Below the pieces are notes generated by a model that was given only the letters and a program-made list of their open reading frames with translations, did not search any database and had not been told where the DNA came from. From Bacteriovoracaceae bacterium (GTDB taxonomy: Bacteria > Bdellovibrionota > Bacteriovoracia > Bacteriovoracales > Bacteriovoracaceae), in assembly GCA_947461145.1 (NCBI GenBank), contig CANHJD010000003.1, forward strand, positions 1-43,064: 43,064 nucleotides of DNA, read 5' to 3'. Made by a program: the position numbers and the translations under genes. Shown here piece by piece: positions 35,333 to 43,064 of this stretch (the stretch's first letter is position 1; each line of letters begins with the position of its first letter).

Positions 35333-38300
35333 ATGAAGAAATGTAAATTTCCATTTATTCTCTCACTCGCAATAAGTTTGGAAATGGTTCTCTCACCACT
35401 CCCGGCCCTTGCTCAAAACTCAAATGTGCCCGCAAGTCAGACCATGCTTAATGGTCTAAATATTGGAATGAGTCTCATGAACGCTGCAACCGGATATCAA
35501 GCCGGATTTGGAGGAATGCCTCCCTATGTTGCAACTGACATGAGAGAACTTCAGAAACAGCAAACACCAGCACCTGATAAACATTTTACATTGGCAAACA
35601 TGCAAAAGATTCCAGGCCTAATGGATTATATTGCTGTCCAGAACAAAAAAGCTGCCTCTGCTGGAGGAAAGCCAATCAATCCAGCCGCTCTCAATTGTCA
35701 AACTCTACCTACCACCCTCTATGAAGCAAATAATGAAGTATGTCGCAACCGATCTGTTAATTCAATGAGTGGTAATCCGGCTTTCCAAAGAGATGAAGCC
35801 TTTGCTTACTATAATCAGTATCTGCAAATCGATAAACTTTACAGAAACTATTCTGTCCCAAGTAACGTAGGCGGACAGTCTTACGGTACTGGCTGTATGG
35901 AAGATGCAATGGGTGTTCTGAAGGGTTTCTTTGCCTACAGACTTGAACAACTCAATACAGTTGTGACAAACATGGAAGCAGCAACAGCAAAATTTCAAGA
36001 GCAATCAGAGACGGATCTTAGATCTGTTCGTGAATCAAGTGCAATCCTAAACGGGGAAGGCTCCGTATTCGCTAAAGACTTTAAAGACTCTGACACATTT
36101 GATTATTCAAAGCGATTTGGCGACGCTGCTTGTAGCTCGATCTTTTCAAAAGATGCAAAAGATGGAGTTGGTCAACTTGGTAAGGAAAAAGGTCTACTCG
36201 GTATTGAAGATAAACTTAAAACTGAATTGACTTCCGTTCCAAGCGGCTCCAAGTACTCTCTAGAGCAATACAGTCAAAAACACCTCGAAGTTGTCCAAGA
36301 CATAAAAAACATGGCCGACAAAGTTGCCCAACAAGCGACCCTGAACTTTACTCAGCTTTCAGCAAGCCAAGAGGGTTACTCTAGTTTTGTGGGTGGTCTA
36401 GCAAGCGACATTTCTTCAGAGTCTGGCGCGAACGTTGGATTAAATAAATCATTCTTTTCTGACCTTCAGACAAAATTTGCAAAAACTCGTAAGTCCCTAT
36501 CTGATGAAGCAGAATTAATTAATTCGGAATTAGGTGCTCAAGGTGAGCAAGCCATAAAATACCTTAATAACGTTGACAAGGATGCCTCATTTGGTTCCGA
36601 GCTTGTTTCTCTTGAAAAAAATATCAAGTCAGAATGTCTTGCTCGTTCTGGAATTTCTAAAGCGGTATCGCGCATTTATGACCCGAACCTATCCAAAGAT
36701 GCTAATAGGCAATCTGCTGCAGTAATTCAAAAGAGAATCGACTCCATTCTTACAGACAATCAAATGACTCCAGACAGAAAACTTCAGGAAATCCAGGCGA
36801 TTCAAAAAGAATATGGCGACCGTTTTGAATTGAAAATGGATGCAAACTATCAAACTCAAGAAGTTGGAGCCGACGGACAAATTATTAGAAAAACGGTAAA
36901 TGCTTCTAAAAAAATTACACCCGCGTCTTACATCTCCGATGTCATGAAAAACTGTGAGACCCAATTCCAGGTCAACAAGTTAAACAATAAATTGTCTGGC
37001 AAGGAAGCAATTCAACGTTTGAAGTCTCTCAAAAAAGATTTTCAAGCTGCTGCTGAAAAGAACTCAAAAGATATGAAAAATGAAATCATCAAAAAGATGA
37101 TTGAATGTAATGGCAACGGGGCAAATGCGGCAAGCGCTGGTATCAGTTCTTGTTCAAGCGAAAAGTTAAATATGCAAAATCCCAATTTTTGCGCAAAAGC
37201 TGCATTTTCGTGTTCAGTGAACATGAAGCAATGTACAGAAAAGGCGCAGAAATTTGTTAAAGATATCAAGCAGGACCGTTCTAAAAGAATCAATAATTAT
37301 AATAATAACGTTGAAGCGACCCGCAAAAGTTTAGTCGGCATGTTTGATACTGCCTTAGTTAAATACATGAAAGAAGCAGAATCTCTTAGGGCCATGTTTG
37401 GAACAGGATTTACATCCCCTACTGGAATCGAGAGAGATATTAAAGATGGTAACCAATATAGTAGAGACTACCAGGGTGACCCTGGTGATAATCTTGCAGT
37501 AAAAGATCCTAAGGCTTACCTCGAAATGGTAAAGACTAATATGAACATGCTTCAGGATGAAATCAAAAAGCAACAAGAAGGAATTATTGGTGACAATGGA
37601 ATCCTTCAACAGCACATTAAGCAAACAAAAAACAATTACAATCAAAACGTATTGGCCAAAGCGAGTTCTCTAGCGAGAGATTGTCTTGCCGCGTATGACT
37701 CCTACGCAAAAATGATGGGTGATCAGAAAACAGCTTCGGATCAATCTCTTGGAGAGCTTGGAGAGAAAAAAGCTGCATTTTGTGGTCGATATAATGACAT
37801 TATGTCATCAAATCCCATCCCTGGATGTGATGATGGCTATTCTGAAGTGACAACTGCTCTGATTTCAGCAGCAGAAAAAGCCGGTGATTCAAATACTTCA
37901 TATGAAGCACAAAAACTTCGCGGAGAAATGGCAAATGTATGTGCAAAACCTGGCAATCAACGAACTAAAGATGGATCATCTACGACTACTGCATCAATGG
38001 TTTGTACAAAAGCTAGAAATAGTGACCAGGACGCAATCGATGTGCTTAAGACCTTTAATGATGACTGGAAACTTGTATGCGAAGCCATTTCGAAATCCTC
38101 TGGGGATGTGGCCAAGGCCAAATGTAAAGAAATACCCGGAACGACCACAACAACAACAGCTGGAACTGTAACTTCTGCTACTACCTATGATTGTTCTGAC
38201 CTAAAAGACTCAATTATTTCAGACTACGAATACAAAAAGAACAGTACTACAGTAGCTAGTGCCAACAGCGAACAATCGGCGGGGAATGACTCAGGTTCCT

Positions 38301-38404
38301 TCTGTAATGCCAGCAATAATTCGGGTTTTAACACAAAAGGCGATTTTTCAATATTAAACAACCAACCGACTACACCACTGGGCAATATGGGTATAACTCA
38401 CTAA
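35333..38404 (+). CDS. Large secreted helical protein, unknown function
   Basis: 1023 residues with a signal peptide (FPFILSLAISLEMVLSPLPALA, cut before QNSN). The N-terminal part is Gly/Met-rich (GLNIGMSLMNAATGYQAGFG). Most of the rest is Lys/Gln/Ala-rich and helical with coiled-coil character (LKSLKKDFQAAAEKNSKDMK; EIKKQQEGII). About twenty cysteines are spread through it, often at domain edges, and a Thr-run near the C-terminus precedes an unstructured tail. I recognise no domain. AAGG precedes the ATG by six bases. It is the first gene of a three-gene unit with the gluzincin lipoprotein and the PepSY-like protein, suggesting a shared envelope function. Confidence 0.8.
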   Translation: MKKCKFPFILSLAISLEMVLSPLPALAQNSNVPASQTMLNGLNIGMSLMNAATGYQAGFGGMPPYVATDMRELQKQQTPAPDKHFTLANMQKIPGLMDYIAVQNKKAASAGGKPINPAALNCQTLPTTLYEANNEVCRNRSVNSMSGNPAFQRDEAFAYYNQYLQIDKLYRNYSVPSNVGGQSYGTGCMEDAMGVLKGFFAYRLEQLNTVVTNMEAATAKFQEQSETDLRSVRESSAILNGEGSVFAKDFKDSDTFDYSKRFGDAACSSIFSKDAKDGVGQLGKEKGLLGIEDKLKTELTSVPSGSKYSLEQYSQKHLEVVQDIKNMADKVAQQATLNFTQLSASQEGYSSFVGGLASDISSESGANVGLNKSFFSDLQTKFAKTRKSLSDEAELINSELGAQGEQAIKYLNNVDKDASFGSELVSLEKNIKSECLARSGISKAVSRIYDPNLSKDANRQSAAVIQKRIDSILTDNQMTPDRKLQEIQAIQKEYGDRFELKMDANYQTQEVGADGQIIRKTVNASKKITPASYISDVMKNCETQFQVNKLNNKLSGKEAIQRLKSLKKDFQAAAEKNSKDMKNEIIKKMIECNGNGANAASAGISSCSSEKLNMQNPNFCAKAAFSCSVNMKQCTEKAQKFVKDIKQDRSKRINNYNNNVEATRKSLVGMFDTALVKYMKEAESLRAMFGTGFTSPTGIERDIKDGNQYSRDYQGDPGDNLAVKDPKAYLEMVKTNMNMLQDEIKKQQEGIIGDNGILQQHIKQTKNNYNQNVLAKASSLARDCLAAYDSYAKMMGDQKTASDQSLGELGEKKAAFCGRYNDIMSSNPIPGCDDGYSEVTTALISAAEKAGDSNTSYEAQKLRGEMANVCAKPGNQRTKDGSSTTTASMVCTKARNSDQDAIDVLKTFNDDWKLVCEAISKSSGDVAKAKCKEIPGTTTTTTAGTVTSATTYDCSDLKDSIISDYEYKKNSTTVASANSEQSAGNDSGSFCNASNNSGFNTKGDFSILNNQPTTPLGNMGITH

Positions 38405-38456
38405 CCGACTCTTTTTATCGGTTGAGACTCAAGTGATTTCAACCGATAAGGCTTTT

Positions 38457-41018
38457 ATGATGGTACAAAGTCAATGGATGACAAAATTTTTTATAACAAA
38501 TGGCTTTCCTCAGAGACTGTCCTTCTGCTTGTTTTTTGCAATCTTAACTTCTTGTAACCCGACAGAAATCACTTCAAGCGGACAAAGATCCAATACTTCA
38601 TATGCCAATGGTGAATTAACTAACATGGCTTACATTTATAGAGATAGCCCCTACATTTTAGAAGGCGCACAGTATTCTCTTAATGCCAATATGAAAGGCT
38701 CAGTGGATGAGAGCATGCCTGAGTTTATTACAAACAAAAATCAACTTAAAGGCGACTGCACACTCTCACTTTTTAATAGTATCTCAAATATTGATCACAC
38801 TATCTCTGATTGTCTTCAGTCCTACGCCTCTAAATCTGCAAGTCAGCAAATCCTTCCAAGGAAATCTGATGGAACATGGATTTTTCCAACAAACTCTTCC
38901 GAATTTTACCAAGTGAATGGTCATTATCATGTTCAAAAAGGTATTAATACATTCTTTGAAAAATTAAAATTTGCCTACGATACCATTCATTTTAATCCAT
39001 CCTTTCAGATGAATCGAAAATCTATTCCTTACTACCTAGATGAAACAGGCCTCTTCTGGTTTCAGGCCGTAACACCATCAAACGATAACTTTTTTAGAAA
39101 TAGTTTCTTAACCTCTTACAACCTATGTAACCTCGAATTAAATGCCCAGTTCAGTCCCGCTGGACCCGAACTTTGTTTTGGAAAATGGTCGGCCCATCCA
39201 AACTTCTTTTTTATTCAGGACCCTTCCATTATTTATCATGAACTAGGACATGCCCTTATTGCGGTCATGATGAATATGCGTAACGGAACTCCGGGCGCGG
39301 ATCCGCACCCATTAAGATCAAATCTATCTTCTTATGGGTACGATGAATCAGGATCAATTGGTGAGGGCGTTGCTGATTATTATAGTTTTGTCATGAACAA
39401 AAGAACTCATTTTGGTGAATGGGCATTAGGAAGGTCCGTGAATGCCTCTCGCCCAATTAGTGAAGATGATAAACTTCATATAAGTGCAGTCAATGAAACA
39501 TCTGAGGGACGCCTATCTTATCCCCAATACATTCTGTATGATCCAAATAATCCAAATGTACCTCTAGAAGATGTGCACTATGCTGGACAAATCATCAGTC
39601 ATTATCTAGTTGCTTTGACTAAAGAGTTTCAAAATCAGTGCAACTTACCGTCGGCAAGTGCCCATGACATTTCAACTTCCTATGTCATGCTTCTCCTTGC
39701 TGAAACATTTAGTGAATTGGGAGATTTAAGATCTGTAGGTTTTGACATCACTTCTTCAATACCTGCTTCACCTTCGGTAAGTTTTTCAAATCTTGATTCA
39801 ACGGCCTCTTATATGTGGTCTCAAGTTGTTAATCCACCTACATACCGGAATTTTTCTCAAATCCTTTCAAAAAACATCCTCAAGTATATTTCCAGCGGTC
39901 TTTGCCCTAATTTTACAAAAAATGAATCAGAACAACTCTTGGATGATTATGGTCTACTCTTATTTAAAACCTATAATAATGACGGCTCAAGCACCAAAGA
40001 TAAAACAATCCAAGTTAGTTCAACTGGAACTGTCCCCGCTTCAGTACTATCTTCTCCAACAGCGATTCACGAAAATAACCGAAGAAAAACAGTTCTTGTA
40101 TCAAAAGAATTATTAAGTCTTTCTGAGACGACTACAGATAGTGATGTGGCTACCTACTACATTATCGATGACCAAAAAAACATGTCGGGAATTTTACAGA
40201 ACTTGCTTTTTAAAGGTTACCCTATGAATCTCTCAACGGGAACAGCAAGTGTAGAATACAATAATGCAAATATTAAAATTTCTCCTGGTGAAATTGTAGG
40301 GATTGTTCCAAATCTTTATAATGAATCAAATAGTACAATCTCGGGTGTGCATCTGTTGGCCAATGATTGGGACCATGTTCACATAACTGATGAGACAGGC
40401 GTGAATGGAAATTTTAGCCCTTGCAAGATTGATGATACTACAACCCTCGCTCAAGGGGCAATTCAAGGTCAAACCTGCTCAACAACGATGGCCAATTTCA
40501 AAAGACATGTAAAAACATCTGGATCTTTTGCAGCAGAAGCCGCGGCACCAATATGCCTTGTTCAGCTTGAAACTGATGATGTTGCAAAGTGGGTCTCGCA
40601 AAATGAATTTAGAAAGAAACAGGGACTTTCACTTCAAGACAAGGACTGCCTCGGTTATTCAAGTACGACAACTGATGAAGATTTCACTTTCAACCCACAC
40701 GAATGTCTCGTTCGAGTTTTACCTGGGGCAAACAAGGCTTTTTACTCAAAAATTGACCCTCAAAAATCCTATGTTGAAACCATGAGAAATGGTAATCCTG
40801 ATCACGCTTTTGGACCCGGAAATGCCATTATTTTTGAGGTTAATAAATGGATTCCTCCTGGCACAAAATTCAGATGCCGAATGCGGGCAAAATTTAGTAA
40901 CTGCTCAGACTGTTTTTCAGATTCAAGTGATATAACAAACGATGACTATATCGATAGAGAGTATAATGGATCAAAACCTTTCAAAATCATAAATTTTGAA
41001 TTTGAGGTAAATGATTAA
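38457..41018 (+). CDS. Lipoprotein zinc metallopeptidase (gluzincin, thermolysin/fungalysin-like motif)
   Basis: 853 residues from the ATG at 38457, which has AAGG five bases upstream; a GTG start at 38433 is less likely. A lipoprotein signal ends at ILTSC (Cys33). The zinc site is clear: HELGH at 261-265 and the third ligand Glu303 in GEGVADYYSF, the arrangement of M4/M36-type gluzincins. The remaining C-terminal roughly 500 residues are Ser/Thr-rich with paired cysteines and may be substrate- or surface-binding modules. The gene is 52 bases after the helical protein and overlaps the PepSY-like gene by eight bases. Confidence 0.8.
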   Translation: MMVQSQWMTKFFITNGFPQRLSFCLFFAILTSCNPTEITSSGQRSNTSYANGELTNMAYIYRDSPYILEGAQYSLNANMKGSVDESMPEFITNKNQLKGDCTLSLFNSISNIDHTISDCLQSYASKSASQQILPRKSDGTWIFPTNSSEFYQVNGHYHVQKGINTFFEKLKFAYDTIHFNPSFQMNRKSIPYYLDETGLFWFQAVTPSNDNFFRNSFLTSYNLCNLELNAQFSPAGPELCFGKWSAHPNFFFIQDPSIIYHELGHALIAVMMNMRNGTPGADPHPLRSNLSSYGYDESGSIGEGVADYYSFVMNKRTHFGEWALGRSVNASRPISEDDKLHISAVNETSEGRLSYPQYILYDPNNPNVPLEDVHYAGQIISHYLVALTKEFQNQCNLPSASAHDISTSYVMLLLAETFSELGDLRSVGFDITSSIPASPSVSFSNLDSTASYMWSQVVNPPTYRNFSQILSKNILKYISSGLCPNFTKNESEQLLDDYGLLLFKTYNNDGSSTKDKTIQVSSTGTVPASVLSSPTAIHENNRRKTVLVSKELLSLSETTTDSDVATYYIIDDQKNMSGILQNLLFKGYPMNLSTGTASVEYNNANIKISPGEIVGIVPNLYNESNSTISGVHLLANDWDHVHITDETGVNGNFSPCKIDDTTTLAQGAIQGQTCSTTMANFKRHVKTSGSFAAEAAAPICLVQLETDDVAKWVSQNEFRKKQGLSLQDKDCLGYSSTTTDEDFTFNPHECLVRVLPGANKAFYSKIDPQKSYVETMRNGNPDHAFGPGNAIIFEVNKWIPPGTKFRCRMRAKFSNCSDCFSDSSDITNDDYIDREYNGSKPFKIINFEFEVND

Positions 41019-41508
41019 AAAGAAATACTTTGTCCTTATAATTTCTTTTGCCATAATTCTATTTCTTCTTTGGAAAAAGGATGGCTCATTAGTCAAAAAT
41101 TCAATTGTTGATCAAATAAAAGAGGGAAAGGTAGATTCAATAAAAACGCCATATAAAACCGACCTAAAAAAGAAAGCAATCCATGAGCCAAAAGCTTTTG
41201 TAAATGTTCCGTCTAAGAATTGGGAGCAAAAACTTAAACAATCTCTGAGGGCCCAAGCGGGAGACTCTCAACTTTCGATCGAAATAAAAAAAGAAAAATC
41301 GATTATATGGACAAAGGATGAAAATCCACTAAAGGTAGAGTCCGTTGTTGTGAAACTTACGAATCGCCAAAATGTTCAATCGTCCTTTAGGGCCCTCGTG
41401 GACCCCCAAACAGGAAAGGTCTTAGAGTCATGGGACCAAACAATCTTTGATCCCGCAAACGTAAAAGAAAACTTCAGCTTTAAACTCGACTCTCGCTACA
41501 ATCAATAA
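41011..41508 (+). CDS. Single-span membrane protein with PepSY/FTP-like C-terminus
   Basis: 165 residues. An N-terminal membrane helix (YFVLIISFAIILFLLW) anchors a periplasmic domain. Its end, SFRALVDPQTGKVLESWDQT, has the strand-turn-strand pattern of PepSY/FTP domains, which serve as intramolecular inhibitors or folding helpers in thermolysin-like proteases. It overlaps the gluzincin lipoprotein gene by eight bases (GAGG three bases before the ATG), so coupled expression is certain. A role as separate inhibitor or chaperone of that peptidase is inferred; the domain match is by eye. Confidence 0.6.
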   Translation: MIKKKYFVLIISFAIILFLLWKKDGSLVKNSIVDQIKEGKVDSIKTPYKTDLKKKAIHEPKAFVNVPSKNWEQKLKQSLRAQAGDSQLSIEIKKEKSIIWTKDENPLKVESVVVKLTNRQNVQSSFRALVDPQTGKVLESWDQTIFDPANVKENFSFKLDSRYNQ

Positions 41509-41509
41509 A

Positions 41510-43064
41510 TTATTGAGCCGCTTTCTCTTTTAATTTTTTATCCAGCTCTTCAATCACTTTAGGATCAATCTTTGGAACGAGTCCTTGCGGATCCACATGA
41601 AGCTTAAAATCTGCGCTAAAAAATTCTTTCAGAGCTTTCATATCCCCTTGATAAACTTTTTTCACGAGCTCACTTTCACTCGTTAGACCAAAGTAAGAAA
41701 GAATTGATTTCGAAAGCTGAGGTAAGTAAGGAGCAAAAAATGCACCCATAACCAAAACGTATACTGTAGAAATAGCAATCGTTTCAGCGGCTTTTTCTGG
41801 ATCAGTTTTAAATTCAGTCCACGGGGCTCGTTCAGTGATGAATAAATTTACTTTCGATCCAAGCCCCATGATGTGCTCTTGCCCCTTCTTGATTTGATAG
41901 GAATCAAGAAGCTCATGGTATTCCTTGATAAAAGTTTCAACTTCTTTGGCATGAGAGTCAAAAAATGTCGCAAACTTTTCGGCCTTCATTCCCTCTGGAA
42001 ATTTCGAGGCAGAAAACTTCATCGCACGATTAATAAAATTTCCAATATTATTTGCAAGCTCAGAATTAATTTTTAGCTCCATACCCTTCCAAGTGAAACT
42101 TGAGTCCGACGTTTCTGGAATGAGCGAGGTAAGATAAAATCGCAGGGCATCTGAACCAAACTGAGCAATCGCCTCATCCGCGTCCACGTACCAGCCTTTT
42201 GATTTAGAAAACTGCTTTCCTTCTAGGTTTACATATTGATTCGCAGGCAGATCAGTCACAGGATTCACAAATCCAGTTCCTAAACACATCACTGGAAAAA
42301 TAATCGAATGGAAAATAATATTATCTTTTCCAATGAAGTTAACGATGGTGACATCTTTTGCCCCCCACCAGTCTTTAACATAGTCCTCTTTAGAACCAGA
42401 TTCTTTCAGGAATTGCTTTGTATTTGAAACATAGCCAATTGGAGCATCAAACCAAACATAGATTTTCTTCCCCTTGGCCTCAGGAAGTGGCACATCGATT
42501 CCCCAATCGAGATCGCGAGTAATGGCTCGATCAACGAGATTATCTTTTGTTAAAGACTCAACAAATGGCACAACATTTTTACGCCAACTAGGCTTTCTTG
42601 TTTCAAACCAAGCTTGAAATTTCTCATGCATTTTAGAAAGCATCAAATACCACTGAAAAGAATCAATGGCCTTCACATCCTTTGAACCACAAAACTTACA
42701 AACTGGTTTTAAAAGCTTTAACGGATCAATCCAAGTGCCACAATCAGGACACTCATCACCTCGAGCTTCAGGATAATGACAAACATAACATTCCCCTTCA
42801 ACAAATCTATCTGGGAGCATGTTCTTACAACTCTGGCACTGTAATTGTTGCTCGGCTTTCTTTTCAATCAGGCCTTTAGAAAGCAAGTCATTAAACCAAA
42901 CTAATGTCTCTTCTTTGTGATAAGGGGCCGATGTTTGGCCAAAAAAATCAAAATTTATTTCGTACTTATCAAAAAGATCTTTATGAGTTTTATGCCATTC
43001 ATTGACGTATTCCTGATAACTCTTTTTCACCTTCTGAGCATTTTGCATAATTGCAACTCCATGC
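41510..43064 (-). CDS. metG: Methionyl-tRNA synthetase, N-terminal part cut by the window edge
   Basis: The open frame continues through the window end (first full codon at 43063, reading HGVAIMQNAQ), leaving 517 residues. About 50 N-terminal residues, including the HIGH motif, are missing. The enzyme charges tRNA-Met. Visible are two zinc knuckles (CQSCKNMLPDRF, then CYVCH, CPDCG and CKFCG), the block YVWFDAPIGY, FIGKDNIIFHS and the KMSKS-type loop QFSKSKGW. The anticodon-binding helical domain (NIGNFINRAM) follows. The C-terminus ends without the EMAPII-like tRNA-binding domain seen in many bacterial MetRS. Its stop lies one base from the stop of the convergent PepSY-like gene. Confidence 0.94.
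   Translation of the reverse strand, partial: HGVAIMQNAQKVKKSYQEYVNEWHKTHKDLFDKYEINFDFFGQTSAPYHKEETLVWFNDLLSKGLIEKKAEQQLQCQSCKNMLPDRFVEGECYVCHYPEARGDECPDCGTWIDPLKLLKPVCKFCGSKDVKAIDSFQWYLMLSKMHEKFQAWFETRKPSWRKNVVPFVESLTKDNLVDRAITRDLDWGIDVPLPEAKGKKIYVWFDAPIGYVSNTKQFLKESGSKEDYVKDWWGAKDVTIVNFIGKDNIIFHSIIFPVMCLGTGFVNPVTDLPANQYVNLEGKQFSKSKGWYVDADEAIAQFGSDALRFYLTSLIPETSDSSFTWKGMELKINSELANNIGNFINRAMKFSASKFPEGMKAEKFATFFDSHAKEVETFIKEYHELLDSYQIKKGQEHIMGLGSKVNLFITERAPWTEFKTDPEKAAETIAISTVYVLVMGAFFAPYLPQLSKSILSYFGLTSESELVKKVYQGDMKALKEFFSADFKLHVDPQGLVPKIDPKVIEELDKKLKEKAAQ

Noticed and set aside
38145-38158. Short ACA repeat in the secreted helical protein gene, considered as a phase-variable tract
   Set aside because: Trinucleotide unit changes would keep the frame and only alter a Thr run.
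41502-41516. AT-rich 15-base palindrome TCAATAA-A-TTATTGA covering both stop codons
   Set aside because: Stem too weak for a terminator; it arises because two TAA stops face each other one base apart.
1-43064. Search for tRNA genes, CRISPR arrays, insertion sequences and prophage genes
   Set aside because: Gaps between genes are short and show no cloverleaf, regular repeat array, transposase or integrase that I could recognise.

Overview
The window is about 43 kb of a dense, low-GC bacterial chromosome. It carries about 30 protein genes, most of them complete, and I recognised no tRNA, rRNA, insertion sequence, CRISPR array or origin. Exported lipoproteins and peptidases are frequent, two envelope genes are very large, and coding is tight with several convergent stop-codon overlaps. 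Together with the housekeeping set this suggests a Bdellovibrionota-type organism (Bacteriovorax/Peredibacter-like). That placement is inference from gene content; no marker gene was compared. No gene-free stretch exceeds 300 bases; the longest (22931-23192, 262 bases) shows nothing but a weak inverted repeat.

Layout. 1-3318: the 3' end of a tRNA-guanine transglycosylase that lacks the zinc cysteines, then two lipoprotein genes on the minus strand, one a zinc peptidase. 3388-7714: an actinobacterial-type phosphoserine aminotransferase, a small putative beta-barrel protein with a membrane-anchored matrixin, and an M24B aminopeptidase P. 7770-10291: tryptophan 2,3-dioxygenase and a kynureninase-like enzyme, with a promoter visible, followed by a 56-residue exported peptide. 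10296-13662: MurD, a METTL25/RRNAD1-like methyltransferase and S-adenosylmethionine decarboxylase. 13786-18595: malate dehydrogenase, an RG-rich protein, a small XRE regulator, an exonuclease III, a lone receiver-domain protein whose ribosome-binding site lies in a hairpin, and guanine deaminase. 18641-26824: the NfeD/slipin pair, a small secreted protein, TypA/BipA, a secreted protein of unknown function, a COG2509 flavoprotein and CinA. 27007-41508: a very large cysteine-rich lipoprotein, UppP, and a divergent envelope locus. 41510-43064: methionyl-tRNA synthetase, cut by the window edge.

The least explained part is 27007-41508. An FHA-RDD membrane protein is divergent from an operon encoding a 1023-residue secreted helical protein, an 853-residue gluzincin lipoprotein and a PepSY-like membrane protein. 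Next door, beyond UppP, lies a 1645-residue lipoprotein rich in cysteine pairs. I read this as a candidate envelope or surface system, possibly under phosphothreonine control through the FHA domain. The FHA-RDD gene also has four runs of eight A in its linker. A one-base slip at any of them would stop translation before the first membrane segment and leave a soluble FHA protein. Three separate predicted exported zinc peptidases in one window fit a predatory or scavenging lifestyle.

Transcription signals I could support are a good sigma-70-like promoter for speD, a probable one for kynA, and strong hairpin terminators after mdh, the RG-rich gene, the slipin gene and typA.
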